Part shown: in pieces, positions 50,241 through 60,000 of the stretch
Numbering within the stretch: the first letter of the stretch is position 1
Layout of the letters: each line of letters begins with the position of its first letter
NCBI RefSeq assembly: GCF_963678635.1
Contig: NC_087070.1
Location: 51,506,514-51,566,513, forward strand
Length of the DNA: 60,000 nt
DNA from: Symsagittifera roscoffensis
Lineage: Eukaryota > Xenacoelomorpha > Acoela > Convolutidae
Direction: 5' to 3'
The notes under the pieces: model-generated
Told to the model about the DNA's origin: nothing
What the model saw: the letters and a program-made list of their open reading frames with translations, nothing else
Database searches by the model: none
Translations under genes and position numbers: made by a program

Positions 50241-53200
50241 CCCTATGTAGCTTTGATCCATTGAGTACGTTTTCAACCAGCTGAGTGCCCTGTTGCCGAC
50301 TCGTAACTTGAACGGCTCGCTGTCTAGTTATGCCCTGTATTTCTCGGCAAAGGTAACCACCGCAAACATCGCTGCTTTGGGCGCCCCGTACTTCATCTCC
50401 GTATCACTCAAGACTTTACTCCCGTATGCTATTGGTCTCAAGACTGTCTTCCCATTCCACTCCTGCTATTGATGGAGAATGCCAGAAATCGCTACTACCG
50501 ATGCATCCGTGTTCAGCACGTACGTTCCCTTTTCCGTTGGCATCCCTAGCACCGGCGCTTTGCACAACTCCTTCTTTTTTTCTCTGGAATGATTCTTCCG
50601 CCGCATTGTTCCACGTGAGCTTCTTGCCTTTGTGCCTCATCAGTTGTTGCATCGGGTACACTTTGTCCGCATAGCCCTTGATGAACTCGCTGTAGTAATT
50701 CGCAAAACCCAGGAAGCTCATCAATTGATGTTCCATTTTAGGCTATTTCCACGTCAGAGCCGCTTCTACTGCATCTGGGTCTGGTCTGATGCCATGTCTA
50801 TCCACCATTCTCCCCAGGTAATTTATCGAGTCCTTGAGTATTTCACACTTTGATGGTTTGCATTTTAGTCCCGATCTCTTCATGCAGGCGAACACCTCGT
50901 CCAGTCGTTCGATATGATCCTCTAGTGTCGGCGTCGCAATTACCACGTCATCCACGTAGCACATTACCAGGTTGCCGTACTTCTTTGTTACACCGATCAA
51001 TGCGTGTGCCATCAATCGTTGAAATGTTGCCGTGGCGTTGTAAACACCAATAGGCATCCGTTTCCATTGAAACAGCCCCAGCTCGCAGGCAAACCCTGTC
51101 TTGTCCCTGTCCTGCTTCCTCAGTGGTACCTGCCAAAAAACTGATCCTAAATCAAGAGTCGTAAAAACTTTTGCGTCCCCCAACTTTGAGAGGCTCTCAT
51201 CTCTTCTAGGTATGGGATAGGCATCCTTCACCGTGACGGAGTTCAGATATCGAAGGTCGCAACACAACCTTAATTGGTCGTCCTTCTTTTTAGCCATCAC
51301 TACTCCACACGCCCACGGTGATTTGGATGGTTCTATCATATCATACTCTAGTAAGGTCTCTATTTGCTTTCTACATGCATCCGATTTGTGTGGGGTCATA
51401 CGCCTCGCCCCCTCTCTATGCGGCACCGCCGTCTCCTCATGCTCTATTTCATGTTCAACAAAATTACAACATCCAATATCTCCTTTATGTCTCGAAAAAA
51501 CATCCTCATTCCTCTCTAGTACATCCTTGATGGCTTCGAGCTGTTCCTCCGTTACCTTGCCCCTCAAGTGCTCTATTTCAGGTAAAACTGGTGTATCCAT
51601 TTCCATTTCCTCTAGTGTGGGTCTCTCTGGGAAATTGGAACAGCTCGAAAGTCAATCGTCTGTCTCTGACTTAAGTGACTTCACAAGACCTGATGAATCT
51701 TTTATTTTTTTCAATCGTCTCAAGATACAAATCTTGTCCCTGTGATTGGGACATCCAAGTATTTCATTCTCTTTTACATTTTCAGTCATTTCATATCGAG
51801 TTTTCACAGGTAAAGCATATCCCAGCTTTGGATTGTGATGGGTATGTCAAGAGTAATCAACAAGACACTGACGCAGAGGCCGCTCTTGGTTATCGAGAAG
51901 GATCTTCCTAAAACAGCAGCACTTTGATTGTTTGGATTTGGGACTATGCATACTTGCTTGTTATCACTTAGTTCATTGTAATTTTTCATCCGTAAGCTCA
52001 CAATTGCCGCTTCATTTGCTTTCAGCCTTACCCTCCTACTCAAGAAAACCGGCGCTTTATTCTCATTTGCCATTATCAGAATTACCGGTTTAATTTTGTA
52101 CTTCGTAGCCGGGTTCCGAATCCTGAACATGGCATTGTTCAGATCAATCGTTACGTCGAAATTCCTGATGAAGTCTCTGACCAAAATGAATTGATCAGAT
52201 TCATCTAGGTTTTCTACCACGATAAAGCTCATCCACAGGTTGCGTTCCCCTAGATTTAGGGCTATTATTGGTGTTCTGCCTAGCACCCGCAGCGCCCCTT
52301 TGTTAGCAGCTGACAACCGTATTCTCGAGTCTATCAAGTCATCTTTGTTGAAGCCCATTCGTTCCCAAGTTTCGATTGGTATTACACTCACGACCGCTCC
52401 AGTATCGAGTAACCCACGCAACTGAGTCTTCTTACCACTTATGTCAAGCACGTGTGCTGATACGTCCGCCTCCGTCCTGATGTGCATTGCATCATCCTCC
52501 AACATGGCGCAGTGTCCAATCGATCTCACTTTTATTTCTTCCCTGCCCACGTAGATCTGTCCCGCTAAGTCTTCGTCACATGTTATCATAGTTTTCGTGT
52601 AGATGATTATCCCATCTATGTTTAACATCACCTCATGCGGACCATAGGCTTCCGTGTACCTATCGTGTACCTATCGACGTGGACTGACTTGCTGCCACCT
52701 CTTGTGAGTAGTGCCCTCAAGGCTCTAGAAGTTGTCTGCGGACTTATTGCATTTAAGTAATCTGCGTACACATCGATGTGCATTATTGTCTGGTCGCTCG
52801 GTTCACTCAGGTTTCTCGTTACTTCATGGCCGCCCACAGTGATTATTGACATTATTCCGGCTCCGATCTTTGTTATGCCGAATGGCTTGCCCATCACCAT
52901 TTTTAGAGTGTTGCAATTTCCACTCCTTGTCGCTCCCACTTCGGCTTCCGTTATCGGCATCGACATACTTAACGTCTCATGCAACTTCTGCCTTTCGATT
53001 TCCTGCTTTAGTCGTTGCTCGATCTCTTTCGTCGCTAGATCTTGTTTTACTTTGTTGATGGCTTCCGCCGCTGCCTTTTCATAGTTTATTGCTAGAGGAT
53101 TCCGTTTTTGTCGGTAGTTCCGCACTCGGTGCCTCCGTGTTTTTTGTGTCAAACTCAGCTTGCCTGTTCCTTGTGTTCTGTACCGCCGCCAGGGCCAGCT

Positions 53201-53585
53201 TGTGTTTGGGGTGACTTTGGTTCTTCGCTGCTTCCCAAAACAACGGACAGTCCATCCTAAAGTGGCCCTTTTGATTGCAGAAGAAGCATCTTGCACCTAT
53301 CTTGATGATCAAGCCGCTGTAGAACTCATGTTCTTCCGTCTGGCTCATATCTTCCTCATCGGTCGCATATCTCAGGCTCTTCATGCCTTGCTTGTACGTC
53401 GTGCAATCCGCCACATGATGATCCGCTGACCCGCAATTTGCGCATGACCTGCGTTTGTCCATATCATCTCTAGGCTTGTACCATGATGACCTCTGTGGTT
53501 GACTCCCCCCTTGCATGTTTCTATTCTCTGGGTACGAGTACTTCTTTGGTTTCATCAACATGTACTCCCTTGATTTCTGCCTCAT
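50240..53585 (-). pseudogene. Gag zinc knuckles, protease, RT and RNase H of element B (frameshifted)
   Basis: Pieces: 53,079-53,585 with both CCHC knuckles intact (CANCGSADHHVADC, CFFCNQKGHFRMDC); 52,628-53,296; 51,804-52,631 with protease GLLDTGAVVSVIP; 50,743-51,606 with RT TTLDLGSVFWQ and CYVDDVV; 50,416-50,736 with the RT end and RNase H start. An in-frame TGA near 50,235 interrupts RNase H. Catalytic motifs are preserved though the frame is broken at least five times. Confidence 0.75.
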
Positions 53586-55437
53586 CTCTTCCGGAGTAGG
53601 TGCATTACTTTCGATAGTGTATAGTACGTTGCTAACATTGTTCTCAAGTCGTCACTTTTTACCCCTTCGATAAACTTCGAGGCAATGCTGAAGTTCCTTC
53701 TTTTCGTTGATTCTTCAGGATCACTCCTTCTTCTAAAGCTCTCAAGATTGTCCAGGAACCGGTCAATCGATTCATCGTCCATCTGTCTTCTCTTTTCAAA
53801 TCTCATCATCGCTTGGTGACCCTTCATACCCGATCCGAATCGGTTCAATAATATCTCGAAGATCTTGTCTGCAGTATCACGTTCCTCTTCCTTCTTTGCA
53901 ACTACACACTTTAACGCCGTGCCTTCTAAATTGCTGAGTATCGCTGTGCAGGCTTGTCTCTCGTTGTTCAAGTTGTCTTGTTCCAAATGTAGTCTGATGA
54001 TTTCTACCCAAGTGTCGATGCATCCGTCTGAGTCGTTCTTTTATTTCTTTTGGCTTCGAGAAGGTTTTCCTAGATTTGCCTCCTCCTCTTCCTGGTACTG
54101 TCCCAAGACTTTTCCGCTCTGTCCCAAGACTTATTGGTACTGACCCAAGACTTTTCCGCTCTGTCCCAAGACTTCCCGGTACTGTCCCGAGACTTTTCCG
54201 CTCTGTCCCAAGACTTCCTGGTACTGTCTCAAGACTTTTCCGCTCTGACCCAAGTGTCGATGCATCCGTCTAAGTCGTCCTTAAATTCTTTTGGCTTCGT
54301 GAAGGTTTTCCTAGATTTGCCTCCTCCTCTTTTACTCGAGTCCGTGTTGCTCGTAGCGGACGCTTCCAATGTCCTGTGTTTGAGGTTCCACTCTTCATAA
54401 TTGTCCTTGCCCCCCCTGGTCCTATGCTCGCTGCACCCCGGGGTAACGGTAACGGTGTTGATTCTCGCTTGTTCCGTTGTGATTCCACGAAATCGACTCT
54501 GTTTCCCTGCGTTCGATCTGTTACCGGCTTGTCTTGTGATGTAGAGTTTCTCAAGATGGCATCCAATTTGGCTTGTATGGCACATGAACTCTCAGCTTTG
54601 ATGAGCTTCTCTCTCTCCTTGTCTGTAGCCTCTACTTTATCTGACATTTGTTGTAGCCTCTCTTCAGTTGCCTTTGCCAAGTGATCCAAGCTCTCGTGCT
54701 TATTATATCTGATTTCCTTTTTTAGCAATTGTCGATCCTCTTCACTGCACTTCAGTTGCTTATCGATTTGTTCCAGCTTCGCCATCAAGTCACTCAGCTC
54801 AAGTAAAGGTGTTTTCTGCTGGTTAGCTGTTGTCCCAATTTCTACTGTTGCCTCGTGGCTAGCTGTTGCTACAGGATCGGCATGATCATCGTCTCGATTG
54901 TCTTCTGTTGCTACTGCAGAAACCGTTCCAATTGTCTTGCCTTTCTCGGTCGTAGGTGCTATTTCAACATTCTCTGTCGTAGGTGCTATTTCAACATTCT
55001 CTCTTGGTTTCATTCCGACCATCATTGCAAACCTCTCTGTGAACGACGATCTTTTTTCATGAGAATCATCTTTTATCGTTCCCGGCGTGTTGCTCGTTGT
55101 ATCTTATACAATGTCAATCGGCGAGAACTCCGTCGTCTTTTTTTCTTGTTCTTCCACTTTCGGCATCAGTGTTGACTCTGTTGATTCCCTCTCCGCCTCG
55201 TCAACGCTCTGGTCTGGTGTCTCAAGATCAATTTCTGTAGCAGGTACCGTTCGTCCCTCTTCAGCGCTTACTCTCGTTTTGTTCTCTTTTGCGCTTCATG
55301 TGTTGACCATGCTCACTGAAAAGTATTTTCTCATTACTTTTTGGACCGACGGCATTGCTTTTCGTTGCGAAGAGTTATGATTAGTCTTTGACTCTAGTAC
55401 TCTCCTTTCTGCTATTGGTACCCTACTTTGCCTCATG
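53582..55437 (-). pseudogene. Gag of element B, interrupted by an array insertion
   Basis: The start MRQSRVPIAER at 55,437 matches A. There is a TGA at about 55,300. The frame 54,270-55,025 carries the coiled coil (LMAKLEQIDKQLKCSEEDR) and a small internal repeat (NVEIAPTTE twice). The capsid-like part is split by the insertion at 54,006-54,332, then resumes at 53,582-53,986 (MEQDNLNNERQAC). Confidence 0.7.
54006..54332. repeat. Leader-type minisatellite inserted in gag between 85-bp direct repeats
   Basis: A 157-bp block (54,091-54,247) of the 42-bp leader repeat sits inside the capsid-coding region. It is flanked by two 85-bp copies of gag sequence (54,006-54,090 and 54,248-54,332), each beginning ACCCAAGTGTCGATGC and ending CCTCCTCTT-like. 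The CCCAAG at the junction is shared with the minisatellite core. The net gain of 242 bp shifts the frame. Confidence 0.85.
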
Positions 55438-55640
55438 ATTCTTATTTACAATTTGTCTCGTTTACAATATTAATATTTACAAATTTCTATTCTAAGGATA
55501 AAAATTCTAAAAAGTTTTCCTAATTTTCTTAAGTAAAATTTTTTTCTTCAGTTCGTGATCTTACTAGAGCCAATTTTTCTTGATTTTAATTGTTCTGACC
55601 GGTCCTTCGAGCTCTCCACTTAAGTATTTGGATGTTTCGC

Positions 55641-56310
55641 ACTGTCCCAATGCCTACCACTCCAGTGTTGGGCTACCTCGCACTGTCCCAAGACCCTTTT
55701 CGCTCAGATGTCGGAACACTTCGCGGTACCGTTCCAAGACTTTTCAGTAGTGTCCCAAGACTTTTCTGTACTATCGCAAGACTTCGTGTTACTATCCGAA
55801 GACCTTTTGGCACTGTCCCATGACTCTGCGGTAGTGTCCCAAGTCTTTTCTGTACTGTCCCAAGACTTTTCGACACTGTCCCAAGACTTTTCTGTACTGT
55901 CCCAAGATTTCTTGGTGTTGTCCCAAGACTTTTTCGCTCAGTCCCAAGACTTCCTGGTACTGTCCCAAGACTTTTCCGCTCTGTCCCAAGACTTCCCGGT
56001 ACTGTCCCAAGACTTTTCCGCTCTGTCCCAAGACTTCCTGGTACTGTCTCAAGACTTTTCCGCTCTGTCCCAAGACTTCCTGGTACTGTCCCAAAACTTT
56101 TCCGCTCTGTCCCAAGTTTTCCTGGTACTGTCCCAAGACTTTTCCGCTCTGTCCCAAGGCTTCCTGGTACTGTCCCGAGACCTTTCGGCACTGTCCTCAG
56201 ACTTCTTGGTACCGTCCCAAGACTTCTTCGTACTGTCCCAGGACTTCGTCACTTTAGTGTTGGGACACACACACTGTCCCAAGACCCCTTTTTCCTTAGT
56301 GTTGGGACAA
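55641..56310. repeat. Minisatellite of 21/42-bp units in element B leader, array 1
   Basis: A 42-bp period made of two half-units, TGTCCCAAGACTTTTCCGCTC and TGTCCCAAGACTTCCTGGTAC, more irregular at both edges. The TCCCAAGAC core is shared with the 15-bp array of A although the spacer differs. Confidence 0.9.
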
Positions 56311-57884
56311 ACTGATTTCTTCCTCTTCGTTGTTGGGACTCTTGAACCACTATCCCCGGTGACACCACTTGAGCTCTGATATAAACCAAAACCAACCTTA
56401 CTGGCCAAAAATTTCAAATGCTTACCTCCCTGAATTATCTCCCTCTTTTTTAATCTGATGCAAGTTGAAATTCAACTTGTTCGCCGGTGTTTTGTGATCA
56501 CCTATCCGTTCAAAAAACCGATAAAATTAGTACCGAAAACGTAAAAACACAAACGATAAAAAATTATAAAAACAGAAAGATGAACCCATCTAAAATCAGA
56601 GGTGACCAATGTCGCCCTTTCGTAAAAAAATGTCTGGTACCTGATTGCCACGCGTTTTCTTCCCCCCTCTTAACGTTCTTATGGGCTATTGTCCTTCCGG
56701 GTTTCAAAAACTGTCTATCTCCGTTCCCCCCAGATTACCTATCTTAATTCGATCTTGATTTTGGATATCCTCTCTCTATAATTCATGCGTGTAAGATTAT
56801 ATTGTAACTAAATCGACGATATCGATTGATAGTTACTTTAACGTGTCCCCCCTTTTTACAAGTTGCAACCGCCAACCTCTAACCTAACCAGCCCCCCTTC
56901 TAACCTCCCCCTTTTTAGCCCCCCTCTTAAGCCGAAAATTACCTTAAGCGCTGGGTGCTAAACCTCTCGAGAGAAAACCGTAGAACCTGTTTCCAAGCTC
57001 TGCTCAAGTAAAAACGTTCCTCAAAACGGTGGGCTTCCGCTCATCCAATTTTACAATTATCTCCTATAATGTAATGTGGATTCTAACGATACCCGATTGA
57101 CCAACCAGAACACCTCTGTGTGTCCCCCTCTGGTTGTTCTGATTCCGTGCTGGTTGTCTCCTTGGCTCGTCCAGCACCTCTCTTCAGCACCACTTTCCCA
57201 CTTGGCTGGTCACCTGTTCCAGTCCAGTCTCCCAGTGGTTCGTAGATTGACCAAACAAAACAGCTCTGTGTGCCTTCTCTGTTCGGTCCCGTCGGTGCTG
57301 GATGTCCCCTTGTCATGTCCAGCACTTGTCGGGTTCCCCAATTGTGAACCACTTCCCTGCTTGGCTGGTCACCTTTTCCAGTCAAGTCTCTTAATGGTCC
57401 AGCTAAGTTAAAAGCTATTTGAAAACCCTTGACAACGCCCCACACTCGGGCACCTTTTTAACTTGCTGAAATGATCGAAAGGATCGGTCTTATGATAACA
57501 GTATGGGTATACTATTTAATTAATATAATGGTTTGATCCAACTAATTTGGTGTCAAAGACACTGTAATTTTTTGTTTTAATAGTTTTTGTTCCTTTTTCT
57601 ATTCTTTTTCGGTTTTTGTTTCGCTTTGTCATTTTTGCTCGTTTTTTAGTCCCCTAGTTACCTCCCCTTACTCGGTTAGCTAGGCTTCGTTTGGAGAGCG
57701 TACCAGGAAATTTTCTCGAGTTTTCTTAAAAAGCTAACATGGTACGACCGGATGGTTTACATGTTCCCGCTGAACCGTACCACCGGTACTCTAGAATGGG
57801 CATGTAGCCCGGAGCTGTGTCAAGTGGGTTCGACTCCGTAGTCATGATGTCGTAAAAAAACCCAGGAGCGCCATAAAATCACTA

Positions 57885-58400
57885 CTGTCCCAAGACTTTT
57901 CTGTACTGTCCCAAGATTTCTTGGTGTTGTCCCAAGACTTTTTCGCTCAGTCCCAAGACTTCCTGGTACTGTCCCAAGACTTTTCCGCTCTGTCCCAAGA
58001 CTTCCCGGTACTGTCCCAAGACTTTTCCGCTCTGTCCCAAGACTTCCTGGTACTGTCTCAAGACTTTTCCGCTCTGTCCCAAGACTTCCTGGTACTGTCC
58101 CAAAACTTTTCCGCTCTGTCCCAAGACTTCCTGGTACTGTCGTAAGACTTTTCCGCTCTGTCCCAAGACTTCCTGGTACTGTCCCAAAACTTTTCCGCTC
58201 TGTCCCAAGTTTTCCTGGTACTGTCCCAAGACTTTTCCGCTCTGTCCCAAGGCTTCCTGGTACTGTCCCGAGACCTTTCGGCACTGTCCTCAGACTTCTT
58301 GGTACCGTCCCAAGACTTCTTCGTACTGTCCCAGGACTTCGTCACTTTAGTGTTGGGACACACACACTGTCCCAAGACCCCTTTTTCCTTAGTGTTGGGA
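57885..58400. repeat. Minisatellite in element B leader, array 2
   Basis: The same 42-bp unit as array 1, with two more units. It starts directly at the duplication junction. Confidence 0.9.
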
Positions 58401-59951
58401 CAAACTGATTTCTTCCTCTTCGTTGTTGGGACTCTTGAACCACTATCCCCGGTGACAAAACTTGAGCTCTGATATAAACCAAAACCAACCTTACTGGCCA
58501 AAAATTTCAAATGCTTACCTCCCTGAATTATCTCCCTCTTTTTTAATCTGATGCAAGTTGAAATTCAACTTGTTCGCCGGTGTTTTGTGATCACCTATCC
58601 GTTCAAAAAACCGATAAAATTAGTACCGAAAACGTAAAAACACAAACGATAAAAAATTATAAAAACAGAAAGATGAACCCATCTAAAATCAGAGGTGACC
58701 AATGTCGCCCTTTCGTAAAAAAATGTCTGATACCTGATTGCCACGCGTTTTCTTCCCCCCTCTTAACGTTCTTATGGGCTATTGTCCTTCCGGGTTTCAA
58801 AAACGTCTATCTCCGTTCCCCCCAGATTACCTATCTTAATTCGATCTTGATTTTGGATATCCTCTCTCTATAATTCATGCGTGTAAGATTATATTGTAAC
58901 TAAATCGACGATATCGATTGATAGTTACTTTAACGTGTCCCCCCTTTTTACAAGTTGCAACCGCCAACCTCTAACCTAACCAGCCCCCCTTCTAACCTCC
59001 CCCTTTTTAGCCCCCCTCTTAAGCCGAAAATTACCTTAAGCGCTGGGTGCTAAACCTCTCGAGAGAAAACCGTAGAACCTGTTTCCAAGCTCTGCTCAAG
59101 TAAAAACGTTCCTCAAAACGGTGGGCTTCCGCTCATCCAATTTTACACTTATCTCCTATAATGTAATGTGGATTCTAACGATACCCGATTGACCAACCAG
59201 AACACCTCTGTGTGTCCCCCTCTGGTTGTTCTGATTCCGTGCTGGTTGTCTCCTTGGCTCGTCCAGCACCTCTCTTCAGCACCACTTTCCCACTTGGCTG
59301 GTCACCTGTTCCAGTCCAGTCTCCCAGTGGTTCGTAGATTGACCAAACAAAACAGCTCTGTGTGCCTTCTCTGTTCGGTCCCGTCGGTGCTGGATGTCCC
59401 CTTGTCATGTCCAGCACTTGTCGGGTTCCCCAATTGTGAACCACTTCCCTGCTTGGCTGGTCACCTTTTCCAGTCAAGTCTCTTAATGGTCCAGCTAAGT
59501 TAAAAGCTATTTGAAAACCCTTGACAACGCCCCACACTCGGGCACCTTTTTAACTTGCTGAAATGATCGAAAGGATCGGTCTTATGATAACAGTATGGGT
59601 ATACTATTTAATTAATATAATGGTTTGATCCAACTAATTTGGTGTCAAAGACACTGTAATTTTTTGTTTTAATAGTTTTTGTTCCTTTTTCTATTCTTTT
59701 TCGGTTTTTGTTTCGCTTTGTCATTTTTGCTCGTTTTTTAGTCCCCTAGTTACCTCCCCTTACTCGGTTAGCTAGGCTTCGTTTGGAGAGCGTACCAGGA
59801 AATTTTCTCGAGTTTTCTTAAAAAAGCTATCATGGTACGACCGGATGGTTTACATGTTCCCGCTGAACCGTACCACCGGTACTCTTGAATGGGCATGTAG
59901 CCCGGAGCTGTGTCAAGTGGGTTCGACTCCGTAGTCATGATGTCGTAAAAA

Positions 59952-59966
59952 CACCCAGGAGCGCCA
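59952..59966 (-). promoter_or_regulatory. Primer-binding site of element B (tRNA-Asn-like)
   Basis: TGGCGCTCCTGGGTG in element sense, even closer to the tRNA-Asn 3' end than in A. It is 11 nt from the LTR edge. A second, orphaned copy lies at 57,861-57,873. Confidence 0.5.
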
Positions 59967-59977
59967 TAAAAACACTA

Positions 59978-60000
59978 CTTAACAGTCGCCTACTTAGGTC
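59978..60000 (-). repeat. Start of element B 5' LTR (cut by window edge)
   Basis: CTTAACAGTCGCCTACTTAG matches the LTR edge of the other copies (TGTAACAGTCGCCTAC), with CTTA in place of TGTA. Only 23 bp are visible. Confidence 0.65.

Larger units (their letters stand above)
55438..59977 (-). other. Leader of element B (duplicated)
   Basis: 4.5 kb, made of two near-identical blocks (55,876-57,884 and 57,885-59,977), each with a minisatellite part and the unique leader part shared with A. No convincing ORF beyond frames generated by the repeats. Confidence 0.65.
55876..59977. repeat. Tandem duplication of about 2.0 kb in element B leader
   Basis: The first copy is 55,876-57,884 (2,009 bp), the second 57,885-59,977 (2,093 bp). 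The 84-bp difference equals two extra 42-bp minisatellite units; otherwise I see only about ten differences. The first copy ends exactly where the LTR should begin (after CACTA, 11 nt past its primer-binding site). Confidence 0.9.
36458..60000 (-). mobile_element. Element B: second, longer copy of the giant Ty3/gypsy family (right end cut by window)
   Basis: The same order and orientation as A, but with the 3.2-kb accessory segment that A lacks and a duplicated leader. The left LTR is internally deleted. The right LTR starts at 59,978. Many frame breaks are scattered through all ORFs, so it is not autonomous. Confidence 0.8.

Noticed and set aside
55673-56379. Long repetitive open frames on both strands of the minisatellites
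   Set aside because: The unit length (42 or 15) is a multiple of three and lacks stops in some frames, so open frames arise automatically. They are not shared as proteins between A and B.

Overview
This is eukaryotic DNA, most probably from an animal with motile cilia. The left quarter holds a multi-exon gene with GT-AG introns (one GC-AG) and consistent reading phase across eleven exons. Its product resembles the axoneme-associated DUF4550/CFAP92 family. Almost everything from 15,979 to the end is retrotransposon. The species cannot be named from the sequence.

Layout. (1) 1-15,451: eleven minus-strand exons of the CFAP92-like gene, starting at an ATG at 15,451 and running off the left edge. 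Its AT-rich introns hold a dispersed repeat family with inverted ends, a terminal-inverted-repeat element with a tRNA-like core, a perfect 16-bp hairpin, and a 5'-truncated, decayed Penelope-like retroelement (RT plus GIY-YIG endonuclease) followed by a hammerhead-ribozyme-like core. (2) 15,979-35,472: element A, a 19.5-kb Ty3/gypsy-type LTR retrotransposon on the minus strand, with an LTR pair of 897 and 896 bp that I judge about 98-99% identical. (3) 35,473-36,457: a spacer and an inverted, diverged LTR fragment. (4) 36,458-60,000: element B, a second and longer copy of the same family, also on the minus strand. Its left LTR is internally deleted and its right LTR begins at the last 23 bases.

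The elements, read in their own direction (right to left), have this order: LTR, a primer-binding site resembling the tRNA-Asn 3' end, a long leader with minisatellites built on TCCCAAGAC, gag (coiled coil, capsid-like region, two CCHC knuckles), protease, reverse transcriptase, RNase H, integrase with GPF motif, and a C-terminal pol extension ending in a macro-domain-like fold. A conserved non-coding gap of about 0.5 kb follows, with a candidate splice acceptor. Then comes an accessory block of 5.7 kb in A and 8.8 kb in B: a coiled-coil protein fused to an SGNH (GDSL) hydrolase with an intact Ser-Asp-His triad (B only), a second degenerate SGNH-like module (B only), several unrecognised segments, and finally a large protein (1,052 aa, intact in A) whose ATG overlaps the preceding stop as TGATG in both copies. 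A has lost about 3.2 kb, including the SGNH region. B keeps that region but has a wrecked last gene. Neither copy looks autonomous.

The most interesting content is this accessory block plus the macro-like domain: a giant metazoan Ty3/gypsy lineage that appears to have gathered host-type enzyme folds (ADP-ribose-binding macro fold, SGNH esterase fold) and very large unknown proteins. All family assignments come from motifs read by eye; no database search was possible.
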